DNA of 64,000 bases from Lepidonotus clava. Taxonomy: Eukaryota > Annelida > Polychaeta > Phyllodocida > Polynoidae. This document shows, in pieces, positions 44,201 to 54,902 of the stretch. Below the pieces are notes generated by a model, which had not been told where the DNA came from, ran no database searches, and saw only the letters and a list, made by a program, of their open reading frames with translations. The translations under genes and the position numbers were made by a program. How positions within the stretch are numbered: position 1 is the stretch's first letter; each line of letters opens with the position of its first letter. The DNA lies in contig OW387133.1 of the NCBI GenBank assembly GCA_936440205.1, positions 6,972,001 through 7,036,000 of the forward strand, in the 5' to 3' direction.

Positions 44201-45546
44201 GTTGGGCGACAGGGACCAGCACGTCAAGCTGCGCATGCGCACCGTGCGATCGCTGAGAGAGATCTGTTTCGACAATATCTGTCCATCATGTGAGCATCTT
44301 AGAGTCACGGAATGTGTAATAATAACCAGGAATATGTTGTCTAGAAGAAGTTGGATTGTTTTGGACTTTGCATGGACAAATATATAGCAGTAATCTAGTA
44401 GATTGGTCCATTATAAAGAATATTCCTACTTAGGCCTACTAACTCAAAACTGCTGAATAGCCTTAACATGTTTAATTGTGATCAGGGGCGGATCCAGAGG
44501 GAGGGGGGGTGCTGGAGGTCCTGACCCCAACCACCCCTTTTCGTCCACCCCTAACTACAGGAAGAGGGGAAAATGTCGCTCGGGTATGTGCAAATGCACA
44601 TCATTTTAGTACTTAACCTTTATGCTGACTGCGCTCCCCCCCCTTTTCGAAAATCCTGTATCTGCCCTTCATGATCGATCAACTGATTTAAATTCTCATT
44701 ATTTGTTTTAGGGAATATATATTTTACAGAGTAATGGAAATCTGCTTGACTTAAGTAATTGCAGGTTTGTGAAGACGAGGCTCAAGCCCCATTCTCCCTG
44801 GTCGATGTCTGTATCACCGAGACCTATGTAAAAGTGATCGTATGCTTCACAAGTAATCTCAGGTGTAACAAAATTATCGCAAGTTTATGAAATTAAACAA
44901 AAAAACAATCACTCTGAGAAGGCCCTATTGTGATCATTTTTGCAAGGAATTTCATGTTGAATTGCACAGGATCTCTATGAAAATATTAAACATGTTGAAT
45001 AATTTTGCAAAGGATCAGGTAGCAGAGGGCTACGATAAACCAACATTTCCAACATTTTGTAGATTGGAGAGGCCTACAAGAAACCACATTCATCAGGGCG
45101 AATGGGGCTTACCTTGGTCAACATTTCTTTCGTGATTTTGGACATGAAAACCCTTTTCATATGAATATTTTTAATATATACCTTAACTAACTGCGCATAC
45201 ATGGTTTGGCGAAGAACATGAATGATATTAAACGACTTTGAAGACAAAACATTCTTATTTTTGGAGATATATGATGTGTGCAGATTTGATATTAACAAAC
45301 TCCGAGGCTTGTTGCTTGAACAGGTAAATCTAAAAATAAATAAACCACCATTCCTATAGTTAATCTTTACATGCACACATAGACACATCGACACCAAAAT
45401 AAATTCCCCACCCCACACAGTTCCCTCTGTCAGGGTGCCTTTTGCAGGCCGTCAATTTATGTTCCCCTTTTCAGAACTCGCTGGCAAGCTACCGCCAGAA
45501 CAAGTTTAGAGCTCTCCTGGCAAGGAGGAGAGAAGGATGTACTTGA
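44201..45546 (+). CDS. Unidentified Cys-rich host gene, last three exons
   Basis: Phase-0 exons: 44201-44315 (acceptor GGGGGCTACAG; donor GAATGT|GTAATA), 44765-44827 (acceptor GTAATTGCAG; donor ACCTAT|GTAAAA) and 45475-45546 (acceptor GTTCCCCTTTTCAG; TGA at 45544). The frame reads RLGDRDQHVKLRMRTVRSL, EICFDNICPSCEHLRVTEC, VCEDEAQAPFSLVDVCITET, then NSLASYRQNKFRALLARRR to the stop. A C..C..C spacing (CFDNICPSC...CVCED) suggests a disulphide-bonded secreted or extracellular segment. The first exon may start earlier: the frame is open back to 44095 with more Cys (PYCRRPVLGC). The last exon may also start at 45448 (acceptor TTTTGCAG), still in frame. The third base of codons in the first two exons is G/C-rich, unlike the flanks. 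I do not recognise the family. A hAT-type MITE sits in the first intron. Confidence 0.5.
44483..44668 (+). mobile_element. hAT-type MITE, best-preserved copy
   Basis: Left end CAGGGGCGGATCCAGAGG, right end CCTGTATCTGCCCTT (inverse of CAGGGGCGGATACAGG in better copies). Internal blocks: 'ctgaccccaaccacccc', 'cctaactacaggaagaggg', 'tgtgcaaatgcacatcatt', 'agtacttaacctttatgct'. CAG...-type ends fit hAT elements; an exact 8 bp duplication is not clear. It is non-coding, 186 bp. About fifteen copies or fragments of this family occur in the window. Confidence 0.8.
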
Positions 45547-45559
45547 CCATCGATTTCCG

Positions 45560-46750
45560 GCTGATCGATTGGCGACACATTAGGCATCTCCTTGGGTGGA
45601 GGTGCGAAAACGCCATGTGGGGAGTTCTCTCTGCTATATCGCTATAGAAGCTTCACTGGGTGACAAACATTAAGGCGTGAATAATGCTCGACTGGCAAGG
45701 AGGCTTGAGGGAATCCTATTCCTTCGCTTGTTAAGTTGGGTTGGCAGTTCAACATGGGCAGAAACCGGATTTTGAGTGGGGAAAGCGGGTGGGAGAGGGG
45801 GTGGGTAATTCCACATATATATAGGCTAAGTACTAAAACGTGCACTACATCCATATGCAGACATTTTTGTCTCTCTATGTCAAATATGCCCCAAGCTGTT
45901 TAGTTTAGTTCTGTTTAGATCTGCTTTGGTTCTTATTACATTATTTCAATGGCACCCAAAAACGTCTTTAGAACCTAACATTGCAACTTCCCATTGTAAC
46001 AATGTTATTATAACATTCATTATTAGTAAGGTATCAACCCCCTGTTCAAGTTGGTAGGGTTGCAATTGGACGGTCAAATCGGGATGGACATATGAAATAA
46101 TGGGATCCTTGCCCAGTGAATGAAATATCAGGGGCGGACACATAATTCTGGAAACGGGGGATCCACATATATATGGCTTAAGAACTAATATGCAGTCGTG
46201 TAAAAACGAGAGAAACGGCGTTTCCGGCGCTACCACAATGTGTCTGTAACAGACACTGAATGTTCCTATCAACAAATTTGCCTAGCAACAGTGCTGGTGT
46301 CCATAGTGACAGGTGCACTGTGATGTCATCAGTTGTTAGTGTGACTGCTGGTTGTTAGGTGTGTATCCAGGTAACTATTGTTACTTCCAGATTGCACTTG
46401 TTACTCAACAGATTCTTGTCCCACTGAGTTAGGACTTCATTTTACAAAGTGTAAAGGATCTTATTGAGGGCAGGTGGTTTCATTTTAAATAAATCATCAG
46501 GCGCGAATGATTTTGGTTTGAGTTTTGATAAGTTTCTCAACATAAGCAATGCTCATACTAGTCAAGTAAATTTATGACATGGCAAAAGTGATCCACTGAA
46601 TTCTAATTGAAGGCAGTTAAGTCCCATGTGTACTCATTGAATTGAGGAATAAAGTTGGGAGAATTTTGTATAGGATTAAAGGTGGTAGGACTTTGGTCCG
46701 ATTGCAATAATGCAATTAATGTCACATCACATCCGGGGCTCTAGAGAATA
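45560..46750. other. Intergenic DNA with MITE fragments
   Basis: Contains a hAT-type fragment (about 45755-45870), a reverse CCCAGGCAAG-family fragment (about 45893-46035) and a CAGGGGCGGA terminus at 46131. No gene is supported. Confidence 0.5.
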
Positions 46751-46753
46751 TAG

Positions 46754-47239
46754 TCAAATTTTTAAAAACGTCTTATAGAGCATGGGATGTTGTACTATAA
46801 TTAGTCTAATAGGTTTAAACCTTGCGGTACGATGGTGCCCAACTGGTGCATCCATCTCCGTTCTTCTATCTCTAGTGGTCTGGGAGCCCCTAAAATCAGG
46901 GTGCTCTCTGACAAAAAATAGGATAGAGATCTGCAGAGGGTAGTCTGATGGATTTGATAAGTCAGTTTTAGAACATTTCAAAAGATGCTGCGCGACTGTA
47001 GTGTCATTGTGATTTTTAATGTCATTGAAATGTCCTTGAAATCGTGTGAGTATACGATTTTTAGTTTGACCAACATATTGGATGCCACATTCAGTGCAGG
47101 TTATTAAATAGATTAAGTTGCTGCTTTGACAGTTTACATTAAACATGCACTGGAATTCATTTCCAAACGTGGTAGATTTGATTTTTCCTGATTGATTAAG
47201 TTTCGGACAGTAGCGGCAATTTGATAATCGGTTGCACAT
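46754..47239 (-). mobile_element. Penelope-like element remnant, GIY-YIG endonuclease region
   Basis: A minus-strand frame of 161 codons reads as the C-terminal endonuclease region of a Penelope-like retroelement: a Cys-containing linker (CRYCPKLNQSG ... C...C), then 'LIYLITCTECGIQYVGQTKN' with the GIY-YIG-type pair, 'RFQGHFNDIKN' and 'TVAQHLLKC'. The following stretch no longer reads like the family. Only the end of the element is present; the reverse transcriptase is not seen nearby. It is an old, incomplete copy. Confidence 0.75.
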
Positions 47240-47624
47240 ATTAATTTCACAACATCTTTCAGTTCTGTCCCTGGAGGAGGTTGAAGCTCGAACTAGTGAA
47301 TCAGATAAGTTCTTATTTCGGCGGAGTCATTTGCCTACATTTTCTCTCTTCTCCTTGTCAAGGCCCCACTAAAAAAAGAGGGGGGAGGGTGGGCTTGACC
47401 CCCTAGACTCCGTACTCTGGATCCACCCCTGTAATTGACCCCAAGTAATGGGTTCATGTGGAGGTGTATGAACAGCTTAACCAAATTTAATCGTGGCAAA
47501 TATGATCTTTATTGAATCATTATTGTAACAAAGAAATAATGTTTTGCTACAATTTCGTTTTAATCTTACACAGACTTCAGTTTGAAGAAGGATAGTATTC
47601 CTAATATCTACCACACAAAGGTAG

Positions 47625-47926
47625 AGGCCGTATTCCACACACCGAAAGTGCGGGCCGCCGATAATGCCCCTCACCATAGCAACGTTCTATACCGGCAGCC
47701 TGTACTTTTGGTGCATAATCGGCGGCCGAAAATGCATAATCGGCGGCCGAAAGTGAATAATCGGCGGCCGAAAATGTAATATCGGGAACCAGTCCAAAAT
47801 CGGCTGGAAAAATTTACCAACATGTTGGTAAATTTTATCGGCAGGGCCGCCGATTGTAAATCGGCAGTACAGCAATTGTATCGGTTGTAAATCGGCGGGG
47901 CACTTTCGGTATGTGGAATACGGCCT
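47625..47926. mobile_element. MITE with AATCGGCGGCCGAAA motif array
   Basis: Ends AGGCCGTATTCCACA and its exact inverse TGTGGAATACGGCCT, then ACCGAAAGTGC on one side and GCACTTTCGGT on the other. The interior is a run of 'aatcggcggccgaaa' units (three in tandem at 47718-47775) and inverse copies, plus a hairpin TTTACCAACATGTTGGTAAA. Flanks GTAG / TTAG are close to a four-base duplication. The design matches the TTAA-target elements. Confidence 0.8.
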
Positions 47927-47929
47927 TTA

Positions 47930-49280
47930 GTTTCTTCTTTAGGTTATTTTCTTTATTTAGTTTACCATAAAACAATATAAAATGATTGAAAGTAGTATGT
48001 ATCTTGTGATGTCATTAAAGAATAGAGACGTAATTTCCATACAAAACCAATGTGTGCATTGGACCAAGGGGAAGCTAGCTATAGAGTGTCCGAATTCTTT
48101 TTCAAACGTGAAAATATTTTTCATGTTTTAAGCCACGTGTATAAGATCCGCTATAAGCTGTTTATCACATGATTCCAGAATTATAAACATAGACACATCT
48201 TATAATATAATTTTACATAACAGGCATGACAGAACACATGTAAAATATACAAAATGGACAAATGAACAAGAAACATACATATAAATCAATAACATGAAGC
48301 CAGATGACAAAAATTACTAGGTTTTATTTGCAAGTGTTTCATGGTTGATTTTGAAAGTACATCTATATAACATCCACATGGAAACAGAGACTCAATATTG
48401 AATTCAATCTTGTACTATCAGTGAAGTTATGCTACGATATTTTATATTTTTCACCCATACAGTTGATAGAGGCCAGATGCCTCTAGAAACAATAGCAGAT
48501 GACAATTAGAAGTTTTCCCACGTTATAATGCAGATGTTGTCCCCTGATCCTTCCCGAGGGTCTACTAGACCACCGTGAAACTACACACCGCCCCTCAACC
48601 CCCCATACCCCTCTCCCCAGACTCATCAACTCCCCCCCCCCCCCCTCCACCCACAGCCCCTTAGCCCCTTAATGAATCATTTTCAAGGCGGACACGGAAT
48701 TTGCAGACAAGGAATTATGTGTGGTCGGTGTGTGGTGGGTCCCCTTATGGGTGTAGGGGGTTGGAGTGAGGGCGTAAGGAGGAGGAAGGGGGGTGATGGA
48801 TGGATGGCGATGGGGCTCCAATTAAAAGGCGGGCCAGTGTCTGCTGACAGTGGGGGAGGGGGGTTAATGGGGGGAGGATACTGTGATCTAGAAAAGGGAC
48901 TTCAATGAGATGCTGTCTTCTATAAATATGTATGCATATTTCCATGCTTTCAGTAAACCCCCTACCCCCTTTGTTGTATTTTTTTCTTATTATTATCATT
49001 TTTCCTTGCACTATGCATTGAAGTTGCACTAGATCCTTTTGAAAAAGCTGGATCCACCACTGGGACTGATGATAATTCGCCAAACTAATTCAGGGCCGAC
49101 TGTTAAGTAAGTCACTTTATTAAATGTTCTTCCACTGCAGTCCTGTGTACTATGTGAGCACAATTCCGTGCAGGGGTCATTCAAATGTCCTTTTTTCCAT
49201 GCTGCACTGCATGGAACTCGAACCCATGCAGTGCCAATGTCAATGAGTGGTCAAAACGTCTCAACGATTTTGGTCACCCT
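47930..49280. other. Intergenic DNA, no gene seen
   Basis: AT-rich to 48500, then C/G-rich low-complexity DNA (48580-48890) with strand-asymmetric C and G runs. A hAT-type terminus 'gctggatccaccactg' is at about 49048. Confidence 0.5.
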
Positions 49281-49285
49281 GACCC

Positions 49286-49952
49286 CTGGTGAGTCTGTAA
49301 CCTGCCCAATTTTCGCATAACTGTTACGTTATTTTAGGTAAAGTTGAGAATGTTATAATAACACTATATTTTAGTGAAGTTGAGACCTTATTCTTAAAGA
49401 AGTTGAGACCTTCCCAGGCAAGCAGCAACATAACAAGAATGTTCTACAACTGTACTTTTTAAATTGGTCTGAGACCTGGCCAATTTCCACGTAACATCAA
49501 CGTTATTTTAGGTAAGGTTTAGACTTACTGAAAAAGAAAGTTATGATAACATTCTATTTTGGTAAAGTTGAGACCAAACTAATAAAGAATGTTATAATAA
49601 TGTTATTGTAACGTGAAATAACGTTACAAATACATCACAAGAACATTCTAGTGTGACATCGCAACATTAGGTTCTAAAGACGTTTTTGGGTGCCCTCAAA
49701 AGAACGTAACAAGAACCAAACCAGGTCTAAACAGAACGTTGCTGCAACGTTATTATAACGTCATATTCTTGCTTGGGTTACTATTAAAGAACCCTTATCA
49801 AAGAAGAATGTTACAAAAACGTCACAATTACATTACAGTGTGATGTTGCAATGTTAGGTTCTAAAGACATTTTTCAGTGCCATCAAAATAACATAACAAG
49901 AGCCAAAGCAGAACTAAACAGAATGTTATAATAACCTCATATTTTTGCTTGT
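49286..49952 (+). mobile_element. Older CCCAGGCAAG-family copy split by a younger one
   Basis: The outer halves (49286-49412 and 49778-49952) read in order as one diverged member of the family. Between them lies the complete 365 bp copy. The outer copy lacks its left terminus. Confidence 0.75.
49413..49777 (+). mobile_element. CCCAGGCAAG-family MITE, complete, nested, 365 bp
   Basis: Ends CCCAGGCAAG / TTGCTTGGG with a TT duplication (49411-49412, 49778-49779). It is nearly identical to 36581-36945 over its whole length, and inserted in an older relative. Confidence 0.88.
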
Positions 49953-50088
49953 GTAAAATCTTCATTGCCCAAGTAGGAGTGCCGATTTACATTACACTTT
50001 CCGGGATGTGGTGTGACCTGATCCACTGACTAGTGTATGACTTCCCCCTACCCCTCTGACCCCTAACCCCATTCTCCCTCACTTCTAG

Positions 50089-52938
50089 TGTATATTGCTT
50101 GTGTCTGGGAAAGATGAGAAGTTGGCTGATAAAAAGAGTAACGTACAAACATACAGGACACTTTCTGCGAAGTTCTTATACTGTTCTGTGACATTTTGCA
50201 GTATTAGTAGAATGTTTTGCAATGTCAAATTCCTCGGCATGGTAGAACACCCCCTGTGTGAACCCGATATAGAGTTACAAATCCCAAATAGCAGCCTCCT
50301 CAAATACAGTGGAGCCAATAAGAAACTACTGGTAAGACATGAGCTCAGTAGGTCACTTCCAAGCCAAGCTGGGACATAATAGTACAATTCTGTGGCCACT
50401 CTCTTTCGGTCATTTCTCGATATACCAAAATAGCATGTAACAGTTGAATTATTTGTAAATTTGAGACCTCAGCAAAACAGGATGTTATGATAAAATTCTG
50501 CCTTGGTGAGTTAGAGACCTAACCAAAGCCGAATGTTACCATAACATTACTTGATGGTGAGGTTGAGACTTAAATGATCATGAAAGAGAAGTTAAGGTAA
50601 AATCTCAAACACAATGATACAGATACTAGAATTGCCGTGAATGTATATCAGTATTTCTAAAATTAGTATTTTAAATGAGAAGACTCACTGGTGGATACAG
50701 GATTTCAGAAATAAAATGGGGGTCTGAATATAGATTAAGTACTAAAACATTGCACATTTGCTCCCATACATGAAATGTTTTTATTTCTCTTTGTCAAATA
50801 TTAGTTTCTACCAAAATGGGGGAGGGGAGGTCAGGATCACTAGACACCCAGAATCTGCTCCTGTAAGACCAGTATGTCTCACTTGGTTCCTCACATGTTC
50901 CTTATCCTGAAAGGATTGGCCTGGACAATCGGTCTTCTGACACCTTATATATAATCTCCTCGTCTGTGACCACAAAATGAAGTGAATGTATCACGTTTCC
51001 TAGGCCTGGTCCCTTACACAATTTTATAGTATGAGTCATGCCCGACACATTGACATAACCTTGTGATATGGAGGGATCCTTGTGTTACTGATTCACATCA
51101 TCTGTATTTTCTGTTGTAATTGAAGTATGGTAATACATGAGATTGACTTCAATTCCATAAAATGATGCTGGGCATGAAAACATAATATGATATCACGCCC
51201 AGCATCATTTTCCGGACATTTTCCAAACAGGATATTAGCCTGTTTGCTACTTAATGCCCTCACTAAACTAGCTGATTTTACAACCGATTCAACTGTGCTT
51301 TCTAATGAAATTTTGAATAGGAGTAGAGTATACACAGCCGAGAAACAATGCAACTATTATGTTGCAAGAAGTTCTAACCCTTTAAGGACACCAGTATCTC
51401 TCAGGCATCACCAAGCCTAGACTCCTGTATCTCTCAGGCATCACCTGGCCTAGACGACAGATGCCTGAGAGATACATAGCACATATGTCAGAATTGTCAA
51501 TTTGATGCTTAATAAATATAAAAAACTTTTTTCTTCTATTTAAAAAGACTGAAATCAACCAAATTATATTCTATCTAAGAATTGCCATTTGGGAAATAAT
51601 CATTTATGTCATGTTATAGCTTCTTATTGGTCTAATCTAAAATATTAGGGTATCAGTGGCGTCTTTTGGGCAATTTCCCTCAGTTATTTGGTGTCCATTG
51701 TGTAATATTGGAAAATTTTGTGGCGTCTTGAAAGGGCTAATAACTTTCTGTGGTGTTCTGCACTATTAAAAAAATTTGGTCAAAAAAAAGTTCATAGGCA
51801 CTGCCTTTTTATTTTAGATACATAAAACGTTACCAAACTGCCACAAGTAAGCCTCTTCAGTGAAGTGTTGTGAAGTCCCACGATCAGGATGCCATATTGA
51901 AATAAACATGTTTAATATGAAACGGTGACAAAAAAATGGACAGATTGTGTGTATAGATTGGGCCAATTTTAGTACCAATCAGTCCGCTGACCAGGTCACA
52001 AATCGCATAGTGGATATTGGGCTTAAGAAAGTGACCTTGGGAAGGACTGTTTGTAGTTAGGGTCTCCCTAAATCTGAGGTGGACTGATCCACTCATCGAG
52101 GCGGACAAATCATACTATGTGTCAGACAGATTCTCAGAACTGACTTTGTTATCTAGGTCCTATACTATACACTGTCATTTTAAGAGACCATATATTATGC
52201 AGACCTACAAATTCATAGTCTTATCTTTTTCACTTGTGAAGTACAGATCCCCTGGGCCGGACTAAGTGGCTGCTACAGTACAGGGATGATTCTTGTATGG
52301 AGATTTGTGAGTAACAGAGTGAAACTGATCATACCTGCAGTAAGAGAAGACATTATGATAAGGTAAGTTGCACATCTCTATATGAATCTGACTGTTATAC
52401 AATTTTCTCACCAGACCTCCAGTATGGAAAGTTTGCAAAGTGTCCCATGTTTTCAATTGTGTTCCTTATTACCATCTAGCCTATATCAAATTATACTTAT
52501 TTAAAAGGTTTTGCAAATAGTTATTAGGAAAATAGTGTGGCGACAACTTGAGCCCTACCTTACAAATACAAGCTTTACCTTCCTCATATTAAAACAGCAT
52601 TTCGTCAAATCCTAAGCTTTAAACCCTAGGCATTATTTATTGCATGAGGGGGCTCCCTTTGGTTCTTTTATATCATTACCCTGTGGTTCTTCTCATATCA
52701 TCACAGCCAACAAAATAGTTTATAGTGGGAGAAGTATGTATAGGCAGGTCATATGTTTTCAGTATTTTCAACAGGTTTTGAATATTGTTTAGGCAATGAA
52801 ATATAGAAATACCATTTAGTTCATCCTTGGGTAGTCATAAGACCCACAGGGATCAACAGCCCTCAGGCTGTGATGAACCACTTTGGGTTGTACAGACCCA
52901 TTCACCATGGTGGAATATTCTGCCGGGCAGATCTATGA
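50089..52938 (+). CDS. Unidentified host gene, two to three exons
   Basis: Exon 50089-50331 follows a long pyrimidine tract (to CACTTCTAG) and is 81 codons open from phase 0 to phase 0, ending CTACTG|GTAAGA. It reads SGKDEKLADKKSNVQTYRTL, FLYCSVTFCSISRMFC, EHPLCEPDIELQIPNSS and KYSGANKKLL. Exon 52247-52362 (acceptor AAGTACAG; donor AAG|GTAAGT) is phase 0 to 2 and reads IPWAGLSGCYSTGMILVWRF, then VKLIIPAVREDIM. A third, weaker exon 52860-52938 continues in the right phase (SPQAVMNHFGLYRPIHHGG) to TGA. The matching phases and perfect consensus donors support a real gene. I do not recognise the product. The hydrophobic GCYSTGMILVWRF segment is too short to call a membrane helix. The intron carries a hAT-type MITE and a hairpin. 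Confidence 0.45.
50693..50862 (-). mobile_element. hAT-type MITE copy, reverse, in an intron
   Basis: Reverse blocks from 'tggtggatacaggatttca' through 'attaagtactaaaac' and 'tctctttgtc' to 'cagaatctgctcctg'. Confidence 0.65.
51159..51211. repeat. Short hairpin
   Basis: AAAATGATGCTGGGC (51159-51173) pairs exactly with GCCCAGCATCATTTT (51197-51211) around a 23-base loop. Confidence 0.75.
51388..51478 (+). repeat. Tandem and inverted GTATCTCTCAGGCATC repeat
   Basis: Two direct copies of GTATCTCTCAGGCATCACC with CCTAGAC after them, then an inverse copy GATGCCTGAGAGATAC, so the second and third can form a hairpin. Confidence 0.7.
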
Positions 52939-52999
52939 TAAATTTATAGCATGGAGAAGATGATATTCTTAGGGCTGATAAAATGATCTCACTCACCAA

Positions 53000-53715
53000 A
53001 ATTGAAGAAATGGCATTCACAATGAGAAAAGAACACCCTTGCACTTGCAAACAAATCATTTTCTCAAGTACTTGTCACCCAGAATCAGCCAGAATCCAAA
53101 CGTATTGAGCCCTCAAGATCATATTGTCAGTTGTGCCGAGAATAATGAACAACAATTGTCGTGACAGATCACATGCACTGCATCTGCTACAGCGAATTGG
53201 GCTTCAGATACCTACATAGTACTAATGCAATGAGTACTTTACCAAAGGGGATTGGGTCTGAAATTGTTTAAAATATGTGTAATACTCACTGGAAACTCTG
53301 TACCATTGAATAAGCAAATATTCTTTCTTGATGGAAAAACATATTCTAAAATGGACAAACAGGTCATGGTCTATTCTCTATTGAATTCAGTAAAGACAAG
53401 TATTGCACATCTGAGTACTGAATCTTTTAATATAAATCAAATGTAATTTTTTGCCTACTTTAATAGCTTTTAGTGTATTTAGTTTTTAGTATGTGAGTTC
53501 ATTCCTGGTATGAAGCAAACATAACTATCAAGTCTCTAAAAAGCTGCTTAGTCTCTGGACAAATGGTCATGAAATGGGCACCATTGGGACCTAAATGGGA
53601 TCCCCAAAATAAATTTCTTCAGAACTTTATAACGTTTGTTCCCATTGATCATGTTGCCTTGGGGTATCTATATATGAAATTGGAAACATTAATATTAAAT
53701 CTGAGGCAGTGTAAA
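53000..53715. other. Intergenic or intronic DNA, no gene seen
   Basis: Short frames only; no repeat of the main families. Confidence 0.4.
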
Positions 53716-53721
53716 TCCTAG

Positions 53722-53908
53722 TAAACCCACTGTTGATGACAATGCCCCTACTATTGATGACAACAACCCTACTATCAGTGACAATGCCCCAATATTGATG
53801 ACAACAACCCCACTACAAATGACAATGCCCCCACTATTGATGACAACAACCCCAGTGCCAATGACAATGCCCCCAATATCAATGACAAAACCCCTATGAT
53901 CAATGACA
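53722..53908 (+). repeat. Minisatellite, 18/36-base units, coding-like
   Basis: About ten 18-base units alternate between types 'gatgacaatgccccc' and 'gatgacaacaacccc'. In one frame the units read as N-D-N-A-P-T-I-D-D-N-N-P. The units keep multiples of three except for one unit one base short, so the frame is not kept across the whole array. A further partial unit is at about 54575. No flanking coding exon was found, so it may be plain minisatellite or a decayed repeat-coding exon. Confidence 0.75.
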
Positions 53909-54902
53909 GGTAGTTTAAGGGCCTAGAACATTTTTCTTACATGGCAATGTCTAAAATACTTTATTTCAAGCTTAAATGAAACCTTGCATATAATTTTTCA
54001 CAATTCTATTTTTTGTTTAATTAGCTATTCTTGGGTATTCAAAAGTCATCTCAAAAGAAAAATTTGGGAAAAGTCAAAGTACTAATGAATTAGAAAGAAA
54101 AAAACTTTTGGGAATTCCCTAATTTCTGAGAGTGCCAGTACTCCCCTTGCTACATCATAGTAAAGAGAATTGGGTTTAAAAAGCACTAGGGAATTCCCGG
54201 TCACCTAATAGATTTAATTGAATGAAATACAAAATTAATCATAGCCTGTATAGAGCCTTATATTAAAAATGTATTCTAAAACTTATTTTCCTTTTTATAC
54301 ATCTGTGAGACTTGGGGATAACCTTTTATTGAAGAATGGGGATTCCCAATTTGTCACCGGGTACATTCTTGGAACATTCTTACGATTTGTCTAACATTAA
54401 TTGTTCATAGCACAAACTCAATGCTCAAAGAATTTCATTGAAAAATCTTAGTCCTATAATTATATGCGAGGTTTCCTTTAAACATAATGCATTGGTCAGA
54501 ATTGATACATAATATATCTTTCAACCATTAATTGTATGTATGCAGAAATTGGACAATAATACCCTTACTATTAATGACAGCCCCAACAATGGATGACATG
54601 ACATTAAAATACCAACAAATATCAACAAATGATATAATTAGACTATGTACATGTATAAGTACAGAATTAAAGTTTATGAAAGTACACCACATGAAAAATC
54701 TTGAATATGTCACATTTTTCACCATAATTAAAGTGGCGGAGAATACATTCTAATCCAACTTTACTTTCACTTTTTTCAGCTGAAAAAATCTATGCGAAAG
54801 AGTTACATCTAAGAGAAACAAGAATTACTATAGCCTGTGGATACTTATGAGGCTGCCTCCTTCAATGTTATAATCAAGTGCATGGTCATACTCAGTAACA
54901 AA

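Noticed and set aside
47640-47800. Possible CRISPR-like array (three tandem about 20-base units)
   Set aside because: Units are directly adjacent without spacers, and are inside a MITE in animal DNA.
47687-47875. Frame with a repeated RPPIMHF peptide
   Set aside because: It is the translation of the AATCGGCGGCCGAAA array of a MITE, not a repeat protein.
54837-54902. Upstream extension of the TIR receptor frame
   Set aside because: It begins at GTG; the ATG at 54903 has the better context and directly starts the signal peptide.
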